The translations under genes and the position numbers were made by a program. From Paenibacillus lutimineralis (lineage in GTDB: Bacteria > Bacillota > Bacilli > Paenibacillales > Paenibacillaceae), in contig NZ_CP034346.1 of NCBI RefSeq assembly GCF_003991425.1, positions 5,517,001 to 5,581,000 on the forward strand: a stretch of 64,000 nt of DNA. The letters run 5' to 3'. Below the pieces are notes generated by a model that saw only the letters and a program-made list of their open reading frames with translations, was not told the origin of the DNA and did not search any database. This document shows, in pieces, positions 33,034 through 41,505 of the stretch; positions within the stretch are counted from its first letter, which is position 1; every line of letters begins with the position of its first letter.

Positions 33034-33322
33034 AAAATCAAAAAAGCCCACTGTCCGCATAGGGACGAGCGCGCTCGTGGTTCCACCCAAGTTCAATCCA
33101 CTAACATCTTACCTTTAGCGAATCCTTATAACTTCTGTAACGGGAACTCCCGGCAATCCTTACACTCACGCTGCTACCCTCAGTGGGTCCCATACATGAT
33201 TTCAAAATTGCAGCTACAAGGCGGTAAACCCTTACTTTCTCCATAGGGGCTTCCAGCCTAAGGCCCCGTTCTCTGTTATGGCATCTATAAGCATTCTTGT
33301 CCTTGATTCAAGCTTTTGCGAT
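33034..33322 (-). promoter_or_regulatory. T-box leader 1 (promoter-proximal, uninterrupted)
   Basis: This is the compact T-box of about 290 bases. It has stem I sequence (CAAGGACAAGAATGC, AGAGAACGGGGCCTTAGGC), the ACC specifier candidate at 33223-33225, GGGTGGAACCACG at 33076-33088, and a terminator with TTTTTTG at 33037-33046. No inserted repeat is present, so it shows the ancestral arrangement. Confidence 0.9.
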
Positions 33323-33328
33323 ACAACA

Positions 33329-33357
33329 ATACTAAGCAACACGGTTAGAAATGTCAA
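33329..33357 (-). promoter_or_regulatory. Promoter of the thrS T-box array
   Basis: On the minus strand, TTGACA (33352-33357) and TAGTAT (33329-33334) are spaced 17 bp, immediately upstream of leader 1. Confidence 0.8.
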
Positions 33358-33364
33358 CAGCCAT

Positions 33365-33691
33365 TTATCCCACCCTTTCATAACGGATTGTGTACTCCGT
33401 ATCATGGGCCGGGTTGAACTGAAGGTACACATAGACTCCGAACTCGCTACCGTCCTTCGTTCTGATCCACAGCTTAAATTTCTCCTCAGCCTTATTGGCG
33501 GACAGATACGTCCGGCCTACATGTAAATAATCTATAATGTCCGCTTGGTAGCGTTGCTGGGTCTCTTTGACCGCAATTAGGCCCCATTTGGCATATTCCG
33601 GAACAACGGCCGCGCCTACCGTTCCGATGTATAATGTCCACATCATAACTAAGCTGATTACAGTCCGTAACATTCCTGTCGGTAATCTCAA
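33365..33691 (-). CDS. DUF3889 (YqzG-like) secreted protein
   Basis: 108 residues with an N-terminal hydrophobic signal (about 8-28). The mature part PEYAKWGLIAVKETQQRYQADIIDYLHVGR...EEKFKLWIR closely follows the DUF3889/YqzG pattern. The start is probably TTG at 33691, ten bases after AAGGAG; ATG at 33673 is the alternative. Function is unknown. It is upstream of the thrS T-box promoter on the same strand but probably separate. Confidence 0.85.
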   Translation of the reverse strand: MRLPTGMLRTVISLVMMWTLYIGTVGAAVVPEYAKWGLIAVKETQQRYQADIIDYLHVGRTYLSANKAEEKFKLWIRTKDGSEFGVYVYLQFNPAHDTEYTIRYERVG

Positions 33692-33855
33692 TTTAGCGCA
33701 TCTCCTTAGTGTAATCTATGGATACTACTAATATCTCTTCGACTAGATGCAAATATTCTATAGCCATTCCATTCGAAAGCATCATCATGCAAAATTTATA
33801 GAAGAATGAACTTTTTGCACTCCTTAAAACTCTTATAAATAAGAGAGGTGAAAGC

Positions 33856-34428
33856 ATGAAGACAGTACGTTTGGTGAAGAAAGCCAAAAAGGGAAATAAA
33901 GAAGCATTACTACAGCTCATTATGGCTGAGGAGGATACATATTATCAGCTCGCCCTAACCTATATGGGGAATACCCATGACGCGATGGATGCCATGGAGG
34001 ACATGATCCTCATCCTATACGAGAAGATCGAGCAGCTTAAGAGTGAAGAAGCCTTCTATAGTTGGAGTAAGACGATCCTAGTCAATAGCTGCAAGGGGTT
34101 GCTCCGCAAACGAAGTAAACTGGTACTGGTCGATGAGTGGGAGTCTGAGTATATCAATCATCATGAGCTGGGGTCACCCCCCCACGGGGTAAATTCCACT
34201 GAAACAGAAGATCCATACTTAAATAGTGAACGGCAAATGGACATTCAAACTTTATTGCTCCAGATCAATGAGCAGCAAAAAGAAGCGATCCAGTTGAAAT
34301 ATTTGCATGATCTCGATTACCAGACAATTTCAGACATAACTCAGGTACCGGTTGGAACCGTCAAATCGAGAATCTCCCAAGGATTGAAAAGACTCAGAGA
34401 ATATCGCGGAGGTGAGCAGAATGAATAA
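33856..34428 (+). CDS. ECF-type RNA polymerase sigma factor
   Basis: A 190-residue sigma-70 family protein with region 2 (ALTYMGNTHDAMDAMEDMILILYEKIEQLK) and region 4 (EAIQLKYLHDLDYQTISDITQVPVGTVKSRISQGLKRLRE) linked by a short acidic loop. GAGAGGTGAAAGC precedes the ATG. It overlaps the following DUF4179 gene, its presumed anti-sigma factor, so it is probably a SigV-like ECF factor held inactive at the membrane. Target promoters were not identified. Confidence 0.93.
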   Translation: MKTVRLVKKAKKGNKEALLQLIMAEEDTYYQLALTYMGNTHDAMDAMEDMILILYEKIEQLKSEEAFYSWSKTILVNSCKGLLRKRSKLVLVDEWESEYINHHELGSPPHGVNSTETEDPYLNSERQMDIQTLLLQINEQQKEAIQLKYLHDLDYQTISDITQVPVGTVKSRISQGLKRLREYRGGEQNE

Positions 34429-35713
34429 CATCGAAGAGCAATTGGCTGTGGAGAAACAGCGACTTGAAAATCAGAAAGCACCCAAGGAGCTTAAAAACCG
34501 ATTAAGAGCAACCTTGGATGCAGCTCCCTCCAGAAAGTCGAAGCGCATTGCGCCGATCTGGAAGGCTGCTGCTATCCTTATTCTCATCGCTGCCATTTTC
34601 GGATCGAACTATAATGCACTCGCGTATTACGGCAAGCAGCTATTTGGTTTCGAGGAGTTGATGGGAGATACTTTGAAGCAGCTTAATGATAAAGGTATGG
34701 GACAGAGCATGGAGGAGAAGATCACGCTGAAGGACGGAACGGATTTCACCATCAACGGTATTATAGCGGATGCAAATCAGCTAGTAATGTACTACACCTT
34801 GTTTAATCCACACGGACTGGATCAGAGCCACGAGCCAATCAGACTAGATTCTATCAGCGGTTTCTGGACGAAATCCCATCCAGCAAGCGGTACATCGGTC
34901 TTGAACGAGGAGCAGACCGAGATTAAAGGCATAATGACCTTTGACAGTGTGAACCCCTTCGCCAAGAAATTAACGCTGCATTATATGCAAATGCCTTATA
35001 CAGCCGAGCAAATGTCAGAAGGAACCCTTACTTTTTCATACAATCCAAATCAAGCGCTGCAGACGCTGCTAAGGCAATCGATCAATAAGACGCTCAAGGT
35101 GGACCAAGGCTCACTGACATTCCAATCCATCACGGCTACGCCAACACAAACGGTTGTCAGAGGAACCATCCGGGTGGACAATTATGACCGTGTTCCTAAC
35201 GCACTGGACGGGATTAAGTTAAGAGCGAACGGAATTGAAATTCCGATCAAAGGCAGCGGAAGTCAATCTGCATATGGCAGCAAAATCAGCTTCGAAATTC
35301 GTTACGATGCCCTTCCGCAACAGATTCAAGACTTGGAGCTCATCATGGGCCATTTTGTTGGGTATCAATCCTTGGATAAGAAGCTGTCACTGGCAAATGT
35401 AAGTGGCGATTCATTTAAACTGAGTGAGGAGAATTTATGGATTAAGGATGTATCCGTCACCGCCGACCAAGTGGAGGTTACCATCGCCACAGAAGACGAT
35501 GTCATGCTGGATGGCGTATCTATTGAGACTCAGGACGAGAACACCCCGCTACAGACAACGGTTAGACAGGATCTCGTTAAGCAGGCCGATGGAACATTGT
35601 TGAAGCAGCGCACCCTGCTTTTTAATACGAAGAATAAGCCGGAATATCTGCTGATCAAGGGAATGCACTATATGAAAGCCTACAATAAGACGATCGAGAT
35701 TCCCGTAAAATAA
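34421..35713 (+). CDS. DUF4179 membrane anti-sigma factor
   Basis: 430 residues: a cytoplasmic N-terminal ~50 residues that could hold the sigma factor, one transmembrane helix (IWKAAAILILIAAIFGS) near 46-62, and a large extracytoplasmic part beginning with DUF4179 (NALAYYGKQLFGFEELMGDTLKQLND) and continuing with DUF5643-like beta domains. ATG at 34421 sits just after GGAGGTGA; a GTG at 34412 is less likely. The overlap with the sigma gene argues for coupled translation, the usual design for such pairs. Confidence 0.9.
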   Translation: MNNIEEQLAVEKQRLENQKAPKELKNRLRATLDAAPSRKSKRIAPIWKAAAILILIAAIFGSNYNALAYYGKQLFGFEELMGDTLKQLNDKGMGQSMEEKITLKDGTDFTINGIIADANQLVMYYTLFNPHGLDQSHEPIRLDSISGFWTKSHPASGTSVLNEEQTEIKGIMTFDSVNPFAKKLTLHYMQMPYTAEQMSEGTLTFSYNPNQALQTLLRQSINKTLKVDQGSLTFQSITATPTQTVVRGTIRVDNYDRVPNALDGIKLRANGIEIPIKGSGSQSAYGSKISFEIRYDALPQQIQDLELIMGHFVGYQSLDKKLSLANVSGDSFKLSEENLWIKDVSVTADQVEVTIATEDDVMLDGVSIETQDENTPLQTTVRQDLVKQADGTLLKQRTLLFNTKNKPEYLLIKGMHYMKAYNKTIEIPVK

Positions 35714-35769
35714 ATATACGTAGGAAGACAGCCCGGCCAAGAGTTCCTGATTGTAAATTCAAAAAGAAA

Positions 35770-35802
35770 GAGCGAGCCGAAACACTCGGCCCGCTCCTTT
35801 TT
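35770..35802 (+). terminator. Terminator after the sigma/anti-sigma operon
   Basis: GAGCGAGCCGA pairs with TCGGCCCGCTC and is followed by CTTTTT. Confidence 0.85.
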
Positions 35803-35843
35803 ATACTCTAATCTATAACATCTCTGACCCAGTTACAGAAGCA

Positions 35844-37592
35844 TTAGTCATCGAAGTTAGATTCGCTGGCTTCTTCCCGTAATCTCTCCTTCTCCGCCCT
35901 CTTCTCCCGATCCCAAAGTTCCTGGAAGTAGGGGCTGTTGTGAAGAAGCTCTTCAAAGGTACCCAAACCCACAATTGCTCCATCTCTCACTAACAAAATC
36001 CGATCCATATTCTTTACAAAATCTAGTCTGTGAGCAATAACGAGAAGTGTATTCTTACTGAACCTGTTCAGAAGGGATTCCATCACCCTCTGTTCGGTAA
36101 TATTGTCGAGGGCCGAGACGGGCTCATCAAGGATGACCAGTTCCCTCTGCTGAGCCATAATTCTAGCAAAAGCCAGACGCTGCCGTTCCCCGCCGGATAG
36201 CTTAATCCCCCGTTCGCCGACCATTGTATCCAGCCCCTCTGGAAGACTCATAACTTTGCCTTTCAGCAACACCGTATCTAGCAGTTCGTAAATTTGCTCG
36301 TCGGGCATCTCTTGATCAAATACGATATTGCTTCGAATCGTCGCATCGAAGATTGGCGCATCCTGCGGGATATAGGATACATGATCATATAGGCTGTTCA
36401 GCTTGATCTGATCGATATCCACCCCGTCGATGAGGATGCTGCCCGATTCTTTTTTCAACAGCCCGAGCAATAACTTCACGATCGTCGATTTACCGCTGCC
36501 GCTAAGACCGACAATTGCAAGCGATGTCCCCTGCGGAATTGTAAAAGAAACCCTATCCAGGAGCCGCGCATTCCCGTAAGCAAAGGATAAATCTCTAAAC
36601 TCAATCTGCTTGGACAACGGACCTACTTCCAGACCTTGCAACAAATTGGCATCCTCAGGCGCATTAACGAACTCCTCAAGACGTTCATAAGCGACCCGGT
36701 CAAGCTTGTAATCGACATAGATTACGTTGAAGATGGCTACAGGCGTATATACCTGATCAATGAACATAATCAAGGCGACAACGATCCCGATAGAAGTGCC
36801 GCCGACCAAAATTTGCTTGACCCCGTACACAAGTACAGCGATCTTCAACAGACTCACAATCACAGCAAATATCATAAAAAAAGCTTCATGGATCATCCTG
36901 ATCCGGCAGTTCTTGGCGACGATGTCACCGGCCGTTGCAGTAAGGCGTTTGATTTCCTTGTCGTAGCGTTTATTCAGCCGGAATACGACCAGCTCCATAA
37001 ATCCGCGCACCGAGTATTTTGCCAGCTTCTCCTGACTGTCCAGCAGCGAGGATTTGATTCTATAGAGCATGCGTAGCAGTAGATTTGTCAGCAGGAAAAT
37101 AACGATATACCCTACCGCGATAACTAACATAATTTGTACATTATACATACCGATGAATAATAAGCTGAATATCATTGTCGGCAGTAGGTTGCTAAATATC
37201 TCCAAGTAAAAGGAGTAAATGATGCCTTTTCCTGCAGAAGCCCCATTCTCGATCACCTTGATCATCCGGCCGGTTCCGATATTCTGGTAGGCGCCATAAT
37301 CCATTCTGGACACTTTCTCAAGCGCCATAATCTTCAGCTTTTCAAATATCCCATTCGATAAATAGGTCTGCGGATATTCTGTGAGGTAATTCAAAAGGGT
37401 CACAGCCAGCAAAATGCAGCCATACAAAATAATTAATCCCAGTATGTCGTTGAGTTGATGAATCTGAACCACTTGGTCAATCAGTTCCTGAAAGATTCTG
37501 ATGCCATACGCGTTAAGGAATTGGATCATGAAGCCCATAATTATATACAGCAATATCATCCACTTAAAAAGAACAATGCACTTCTTCAACAT
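35844..37592 (-). CDS. ABC exporter, fused membrane and ATPase domains
   Basis: A 582-residue half-transporter with six predicted transmembrane helices in the first ~310 residues. The ATPase follows: Walker A GLSGSGKST, signature LSGGERQRLAFARI, Walker B LVILDEPVSALD. ATG at 37592 is chosen because CGGAGGT lies before it; an ATG at 37628 has no ribosome site. It likely works as a homodimer exporting lipids, peptides or drugs. A 300-nt leader with a short ORF precedes it, which suggests inducible expression. Confidence 0.93.
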   Translation of the reverse strand: MLKKCIVLFKWMILLYIIMGFMIQFLNAYGIRIFQELIDQVVQIHQLNDILGLIILYGCILLAVTLLNYLTEYPQTYLSNGIFEKLKIMALEKVSRMDYGAYQNIGTGRMIKVIENGASAGKGIIYSFYLEIFSNLLPTMIFSLLFIGMYNVQIMLVIAVGYIVIFLLTNLLLRMLYRIKSSLLDSQEKLAKYSVRGFMELVVFRLNKRYDKEIKRLTATAGDIVAKNCRIRMIHEAFFMIFAVIVSLLKIAVLVYGVKQILVGGTSIGIVVALIMFIDQVYTPVAIFNVIYVDYKLDRVAYERLEEFVNAPEDANLLQGLEVGPLSKQIEFRDLSFAYGNARLLDRVSFTIPQGTSLAIVGLSGSGKSTIVKLLLGLLKKESGSILIDGVDIDQIKLNSLYDHVSYIPQDAPIFDATIRSNIVFDQEMPDEQIYELLDTVLLKGKVMSLPEGLDTMVGERGIKLSGGERQRLAFARIMAQQRELVILDEPVSALDNITEQRVMESLLNRFSKNTLLVIAHRLDFVKNMDRILLVRDGAIVGLGTFEELLHNSPYFQELWDREKRAEKERLREEASESNFDD

Positions 37593-37836
37593 ATTTGAAT
37601 CTACCTCCGATAAGATCAATAAAGCCAAGGATCACTGCTCATGTATGCATACGGAAGCGAATGCCTAATGTCAACGCATTAAGACAATCTTCCGCCAAGC
37701 ATATATAGCATGGTGCCCTTGGCTTAATTTTAGAGCGATAGCATTTGCCGACACCGTTCAAAGCTCTAGTCTCTATATGGTCAAAAGGGCATAGAACCCC
37801 CTTGGTAGCTGGTACGCGTGTTACCCAGCCCGAGAA
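37593..37836 (-). promoter_or_regulatory. Structured leader of the ABC exporter gene
   Basis: The 5' leader runs about 300 nt. The segment CCAAGG at 37717-37725 (minus AAGCCAAGG) can pair either with CTTGGC at 37694-37699 or with CCTTGGCTT at 37622-37630, giving mutually exclusive hairpins. A further GCTGGGTA/TACCAGC hairpin lies just after the leader ORF. I could not match it to a known riboswitch. Confidence 0.45.
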
Positions 37837-37866
37837 CTAGTTACTTCGAACGTTACGGATTGCCAT
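37837..37866 (-). CDS. Nine-residue leader ORF MAIRNVRSN
   Basis: GAGGTGA stands five bases before an ATG that opens nine codons and then TAG. It lies about 25 nt after the predicted transcription start and before the alternative hairpins. The size and position fit a ribosome-sensing leader peptide, although the codons show no obvious known stalling motif. Confidence 0.5.
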   Translation of the reverse strand: MAIRNVRSN

Positions 37867-37897
37867 CCTCTTCACCTCATCTTTGTAGATTAATCTT

Positions 37898-37926
37898 ATT
37901 ATATCTATTCCTTTTATCCACTACAA
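37898..37926 (-). promoter_or_regulatory. Promoter of the ABC exporter leader
   Basis: TTGTAG (37921-37926) and TATAAT (37898-37903) are spaced 17 bp on the minus strand, upstream of the leader ORF. Confidence 0.7.
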
Positions 37927-37973
37927 CTATGCGATTCATGCCCTTCTGCCCTTTCGATCAAATAAAAAGAACG

Positions 37974-37996
37974 GCCGAAGCCGTTCCTCCAATCTG
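37974..37996 (-). terminator. Terminator of the alpha-glucoside operon
   Basis: GAACGGC and GCCGTTC form the stem, with TTTTTATTT on the minus strand. It closes the operon that ends with the GH13 gene. Confidence 0.85.
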
Positions 37997-38011
37997 ACTA
38001 ATCCTTATTGA

Positions 38012-39685
38012 TTAGCTTAATCTCAATACCTGAGCCTCGTATGGGCGAAGCTCCATTTGCTCAAGCCGTGTTCCCTCGAGTAATTCATAGTTGCCAATCA
38101 GCCGCTCGTAGGAACGGTAACCTACGGATGCAGGCAGTTCGAAAGTCATGGGGTCAGCGAAGAAGTTAAGAATCACCAGCAGCCGTTCATCGCCCAAAGT
38201 GCGAGTATATGCATAAATATGCTCATGATCCTCCAGCAGGAGCTCGTATTTGCCGTAGACAATCACTTCATGCTGTTTGCGCAGCTCAATCAGGCGACGA
38301 TAGTAATGGAAAATAGAATCCGGATCAGCCACGGCCTCTTCGGCATTGATCTGTTTATAATTTGGATTAACGACAAGCCAAGGTGTCCCGGCTGTAAAGC
38401 CGCCATGCGCTGTTGCATCCCATTGCATCGGCGTACGGGCATTATCGCGACCTTTGCTATAGATGGAAGCCATAATATCTTCGACCGAGCGGCCTGTTTC
38501 GCGATGTTCATTGAACATATTATGCGTCTCGATATCCTGATACTCTTCAATCGTTGCGAACTTCACATTAGTCATGCCGAGCTCTTCGCCCTGATAAATA
38601 AACGGTGTGCCCTGCATCGTATGAAGCAGCGTACCAAGCATTTTAGCTGATTCCTTGCGGTATTTGCCGTCATCGCCGAAGCGGGATACCATTCGCGGCT
38701 GGTCATGATTGTTCAGAAACAGGCTGTTCCAGCCCTTCCCTTCAAGGTCCGTCTGCCACTTGCTCATAATGCGCTTGAAGTCGAGCAGCTTCCACGGCGT
38801 TACGAACCATTTGCCGCCTGGGCCTGAGTCAATGTCCATCGATTCGAACTGGAACACCATGCTGAGCTCGCCGCGATCCTCACCTACATAGAGCGCCGCT
38901 TCCTCTGGAGATACTCCCGGCGTCTCGCCAACGGTCATCACATCATATTTCGACAGTACTTCTTGATTCATCTCCTGCAGGAATTCATGGATACGCGGAC
39001 CATTCATGAAATATTTGCCGCCGTCCTTGTACTTGCTTTCCCCTTCTCCGTCCGGTAAGCCTTCAACTTTGCTGATCATATTGATGACGTCCATCCGGAA
39101 TCCGTCGATGCCTTTATCTAGCCACCAGGTCATCAAATCATACACCTCACGGCGTACCTTCTCATTCTCCCAGTTCAAATCCGGCTGTTTCTTGGAGAAG
39201 AGGTGCAGAAAGTACTGGTCTGTCGTCTCATCGTATTTCCAGGCCGAACCGCTGAAGATAGAAGCCCAGTTGTTCGGCTCCTTGCCATCCTTGCCATCAC
39301 GCCAAACATAATAATCACGGTAAGGATTATCCTTGGACTTGCGAGATTCAACGAACCAGGCATGCTCGTCCGAGGTATGGTTCACTACCAAATCCATAAT
39401 CAGCTTCATTCCGCGGCTATGCAGGCCGTCAAGCAGACGCTCCCAATCTTCTACCGTACCGAACTCATCCATAATTCCCCGATAGTTGCTAATGTCGTAG
39501 CCGTTATCGTCGTTCGGCGACTCGTAGACCGGACATAGCCAGATCACATCTACTCCCAGCTTCTGCAAATAATCCAGTCTTGAAATAATCCCCGGAATAT
39601 CGCCGATCCCATCCCCGTTGCTGTCCTGGAAACTGCGCGGATATATCTGATATACAACGCTTTCCTTCCACCATGTCTTCTTCAT
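38012..39685 (-). CDS. GH13 alpha-glucosidase, oligo-1,6-glucosidase type
   Basis: 557 residues, GH13 subfamily 31-like. The catalytic Asp is in GFRMDVIN, the acid/base Glu in TVGETPG, the third Asp in LNNHDQPR, and the early motif DLVVNHTSDEH is present. Val directly after the nucleophile (MDV) is the residue associated with alpha-1,6 specificity; alpha-1,4 enzymes usually have Ala or Thr there. No signal peptide, so it acts in the cytoplasm on sugars brought in by the ABC importer encoded upstream in the same operon. Confidence 0.95.
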   Translation of the reverse strand: MKKTWWKESVVYQIYPRSFQDSNGDGIGDIPGIISRLDYLQKLGVDVIWLCPVYESPNDDNGYDISNYRGIMDEFGTVEDWERLLDGLHSRGMKLIMDLVVNHTSDEHAWFVESRKSKDNPYRDYYVWRDGKDGKEPNNWASIFSGSAWKYDETTDQYFLHLFSKKQPDLNWENEKVRREVYDLMTWWLDKGIDGFRMDVINMISKVEGLPDGEGESKYKDGGKYFMNGPRIHEFLQEMNQEVLSKYDVMTVGETPGVSPEEAALYVGEDRGELSMVFQFESMDIDSGPGGKWFVTPWKLLDFKRIMSKWQTDLEGKGWNSLFLNNHDQPRMVSRFGDDGKYRKESAKMLGTLLHTMQGTPFIYQGEELGMTNVKFATIEEYQDIETHNMFNEHRETGRSVEDIMASIYSKGRDNARTPMQWDATAHGGFTAGTPWLVVNPNYKQINAEEAVADPDSIFHYYRRLIELRKQHEVIVYGKYELLLEDHEHIYAYTRTLGDERLLVILNFFADPMTFELPASVGYRSYERLIGNYELLEGTRLEQMELRPYEAQVLRLS

Positions 39686-39728
39686 GAATGAAAACTCCTA
39701 TCCATTTATTTATCTATATTCATGATGC

Positions 39729-40556
39729 TTATGACTTTACAGCGCCTTGAGTGATTCCGTTAATAATCCACTTCTGCGCGAAGATATATACGATCACCAT
39801 CGGTGCCAGCGCTAGCAGGTAAGAGGCAAAGGCCAGGTTGAAATCCGTGCTGAATTGGCCCTGGAATACATACTGCACCAGAGGAAGTGTATACGATTCC
39901 GGTTTGCTCAGAATAATGAGCGGCAGCATGAAATCGTTCCATGTGGACAGACAGCTCAGAATGGCGACTGTCGCATTAATCGGCGCAAGCAGCGGGAAAA
40001 TAATCCGCCAGAAGGTTCCGTACGTCGTTGCGCCGTCAACCGTTGCTGCTTCCTCCAGCTCTAATGGGATGGAGCGGATATAACCAACATAGACGAAAAT
40101 ATTAAAGGCGAGTCCATAAACGATATACAGAATGATCAAGCCAGGAATGTTGTTCATTCTCAGATCAGTCGTCAGCTTCACAACCGGCAGCATAATGATC
40201 TGGAACGGAATGAACATCGCGCTGATGAAGTAGAAATACAAGCCTTTGAAGAACTTATGGTTCATATTACGCGCTACGGCATACGACACTAACGAGTTGG
40301 TCAAGAGTACAAAGCTCACCGAGAAGAGCGTAATAACGAAGCTGTTCTTAAACGCCGAGAAGAAATTCGTCGCTTCGATCGCACGGGTGAAGTTGTCGAA
40401 GTGCAGTCCCGTCGGCAGAGCGAAGATCGATTGAGCCATCTCTTCTGGATTTTTCAATGCAATAGATACGGTCATATACAGCGGAAATAGAATAACGAGC
40501 GAACCGAGGGTAATCAGGGCTGTTATGAGCCAATTGGTGGAGTTTCTGGTTTTCAT
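39729..40556 (-). CDS. Sugar ABC transporter permease, MalG-like
   Basis: A 275-residue inner-membrane permease with six helices and the conserved cytoplasmic loop EEAATVDGATTYGTFWRIIFPLLAP (EAA motif) that docks the ATPase. Its start overlaps the stop of the MalF-like gene by 1 bp. It forms the importer with the upstream binding lipoprotein; no ATPase gene is in the operon, so a shared MsmX-type ATPase is likely supplied from elsewhere. Confidence 0.95.
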   Translation of the reverse strand: MKTRNSTNWLITALITLGSLVILFPLYMTVSIALKNPEEMAQSIFALPTGLHFDNFTRAIEATNFFSAFKNSFVITLFSVSFVLLTNSLVSYAVARNMNHKFFKGLYFYFISAMFIPFQIIMLPVVKLTTDLRMNNIPGLIILYIVYGLAFNIFVYVGYIRSIPLELEEAATVDGATTYGTFWRIIFPLLAPINATVAILSCLSTWNDFMLPLIILSKPESYTLPLVQYVFQGQFSTDFNLAFASYLLALAPMVIVYIFAQKWIINGITQGAVKS

Positions 40557-41422
40557 TAGGCATCCAACTCCCTCTTCTGTAAAAAGTTAAGCTGCACGAC
40601 AGAGATAATTACGATCACGATGAAGTAAATGACCGCGTTCGCCGATTGATAAGCGAATTCTCCGCCCTGGAAGCCGCCTTGATAGATTAGCATGGCGATC
40701 GATTGCGTCGAACGTCCAGGACCGCCGCCGGTAAGGGCTACGATCTGGTCAAATACCATGAGCGAGTTCTTCATCGCCAGTACCATATTAATCGTAAAGA
40801 ACGAAGCCAGCATCGGGAATGTCATCGACCAGAATGTGTTCCAAGGACCTGCACCATCAATATCCGCTGCTTCGTAAATATCACGTGGAATGGTCTGTAG
40901 ACCAGCCAGGTACAGAATCGTATTGAAGGCGATCCCTTGCCATACTGCGACGATAACGATACCAATCCAGGCCCACTTCTCACTGCCGAGGATGTTCGTC
41001 GTTAGTATCTCACTGCCTAGCTTCTCACCAATCATCGGAACTGCATTGGCAAAGATATAGTTAAAGATATAGCCAACAATCAATACGCCGAGAACGTTAG
41101 GCAGGAAGTAAATACCGCGGAAGAAATTGCGGAATTTGATGCGTGAGTTTAATCCTAAAGCTATAAGCAAACTGATGACATTAATAAAAATAGTTACGAC
41201 GATCGCATATTTGAAAGTAAACAGATAAGCGTTCAGAACATTACTATCTGTGAATAAGGATGCAAAGTTCTTAAAGCCTACAAAATCATAGCTGTCGCTA
41301 TATCCGTCATAGTTCGTGAACGAATAAAATATCCCTTGCAGCGTTGGAAAGGTATGAAATAGGAAAAATAGGAGCAAGGCCGGTATGGTCATTGTATAGA
41401 ACGCGGCTTTCCTTTTGGCCAT
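40556..41422 (-). CDS. Sugar ABC transporter permease, MalF-like
   Basis: A 288-residue permease with six hydrophobic helices and the EAA loop YEAADIDGAGPWNTFWSMTFPMLAS. GAAGGAGG lies before the ATG at 41422. It is the second gene of the operon after the binding protein, separated from it by a hairpin (41444-41476) that probably sets their relative expression. Confidence 0.95.
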   Translation of the reverse strand: MAKRKAAFYTMTIPALLLFFLFHTFPTLQGIFYSFTNYDGYSDSYDFVGFKNFASLFTDSNVLNAYLFTFKYAIVVTIFINVISLLIALGLNSRIKFRNFFRGIYFLPNVLGVLIVGYIFNYIFANAVPMIGEKLGSEILTTNILGSEKWAWIGIVIVAVWQGIAFNTILYLAGLQTIPRDIYEAADIDGAGPWNTFWSMTFPMLASFFTINMVLAMKNSLMVFDQIVALTGGGPGRSTQSIAMLIYQGGFQGGEFAYQSANAVIYFIVIVIISVVQLNFLQKRELDA

Positions 41423-41443
41423 CGTAATCCTCCTTCTTTAAAT

Positions 41444-41476
41444 GGAGAAGAGCGCACGATCAGCGCACGCTTCTCC
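41444..41476 (-). promoter_or_regulatory. Intercistronic hairpin after the binding-protein gene
   Basis: GGAGAAG and CTTCTCC close a stem with GCGC/GCGC pairing inside and no T run. Such hairpins typically protect the binding-protein message or reduce read-through into the permease genes. Confidence 0.55.
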
Positions 41477-41505
41477 TCTCACTAAGGGCTTTCGGTTCAA
41501 GCTCA

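Noticed and set aside
32087..33322. Tandem repeats considered as a CRISPR array
   Set aside because: Units are ~300-500 bp T-box leaders, not 25-40 bp repeats with spacers, and no cas genes are present.
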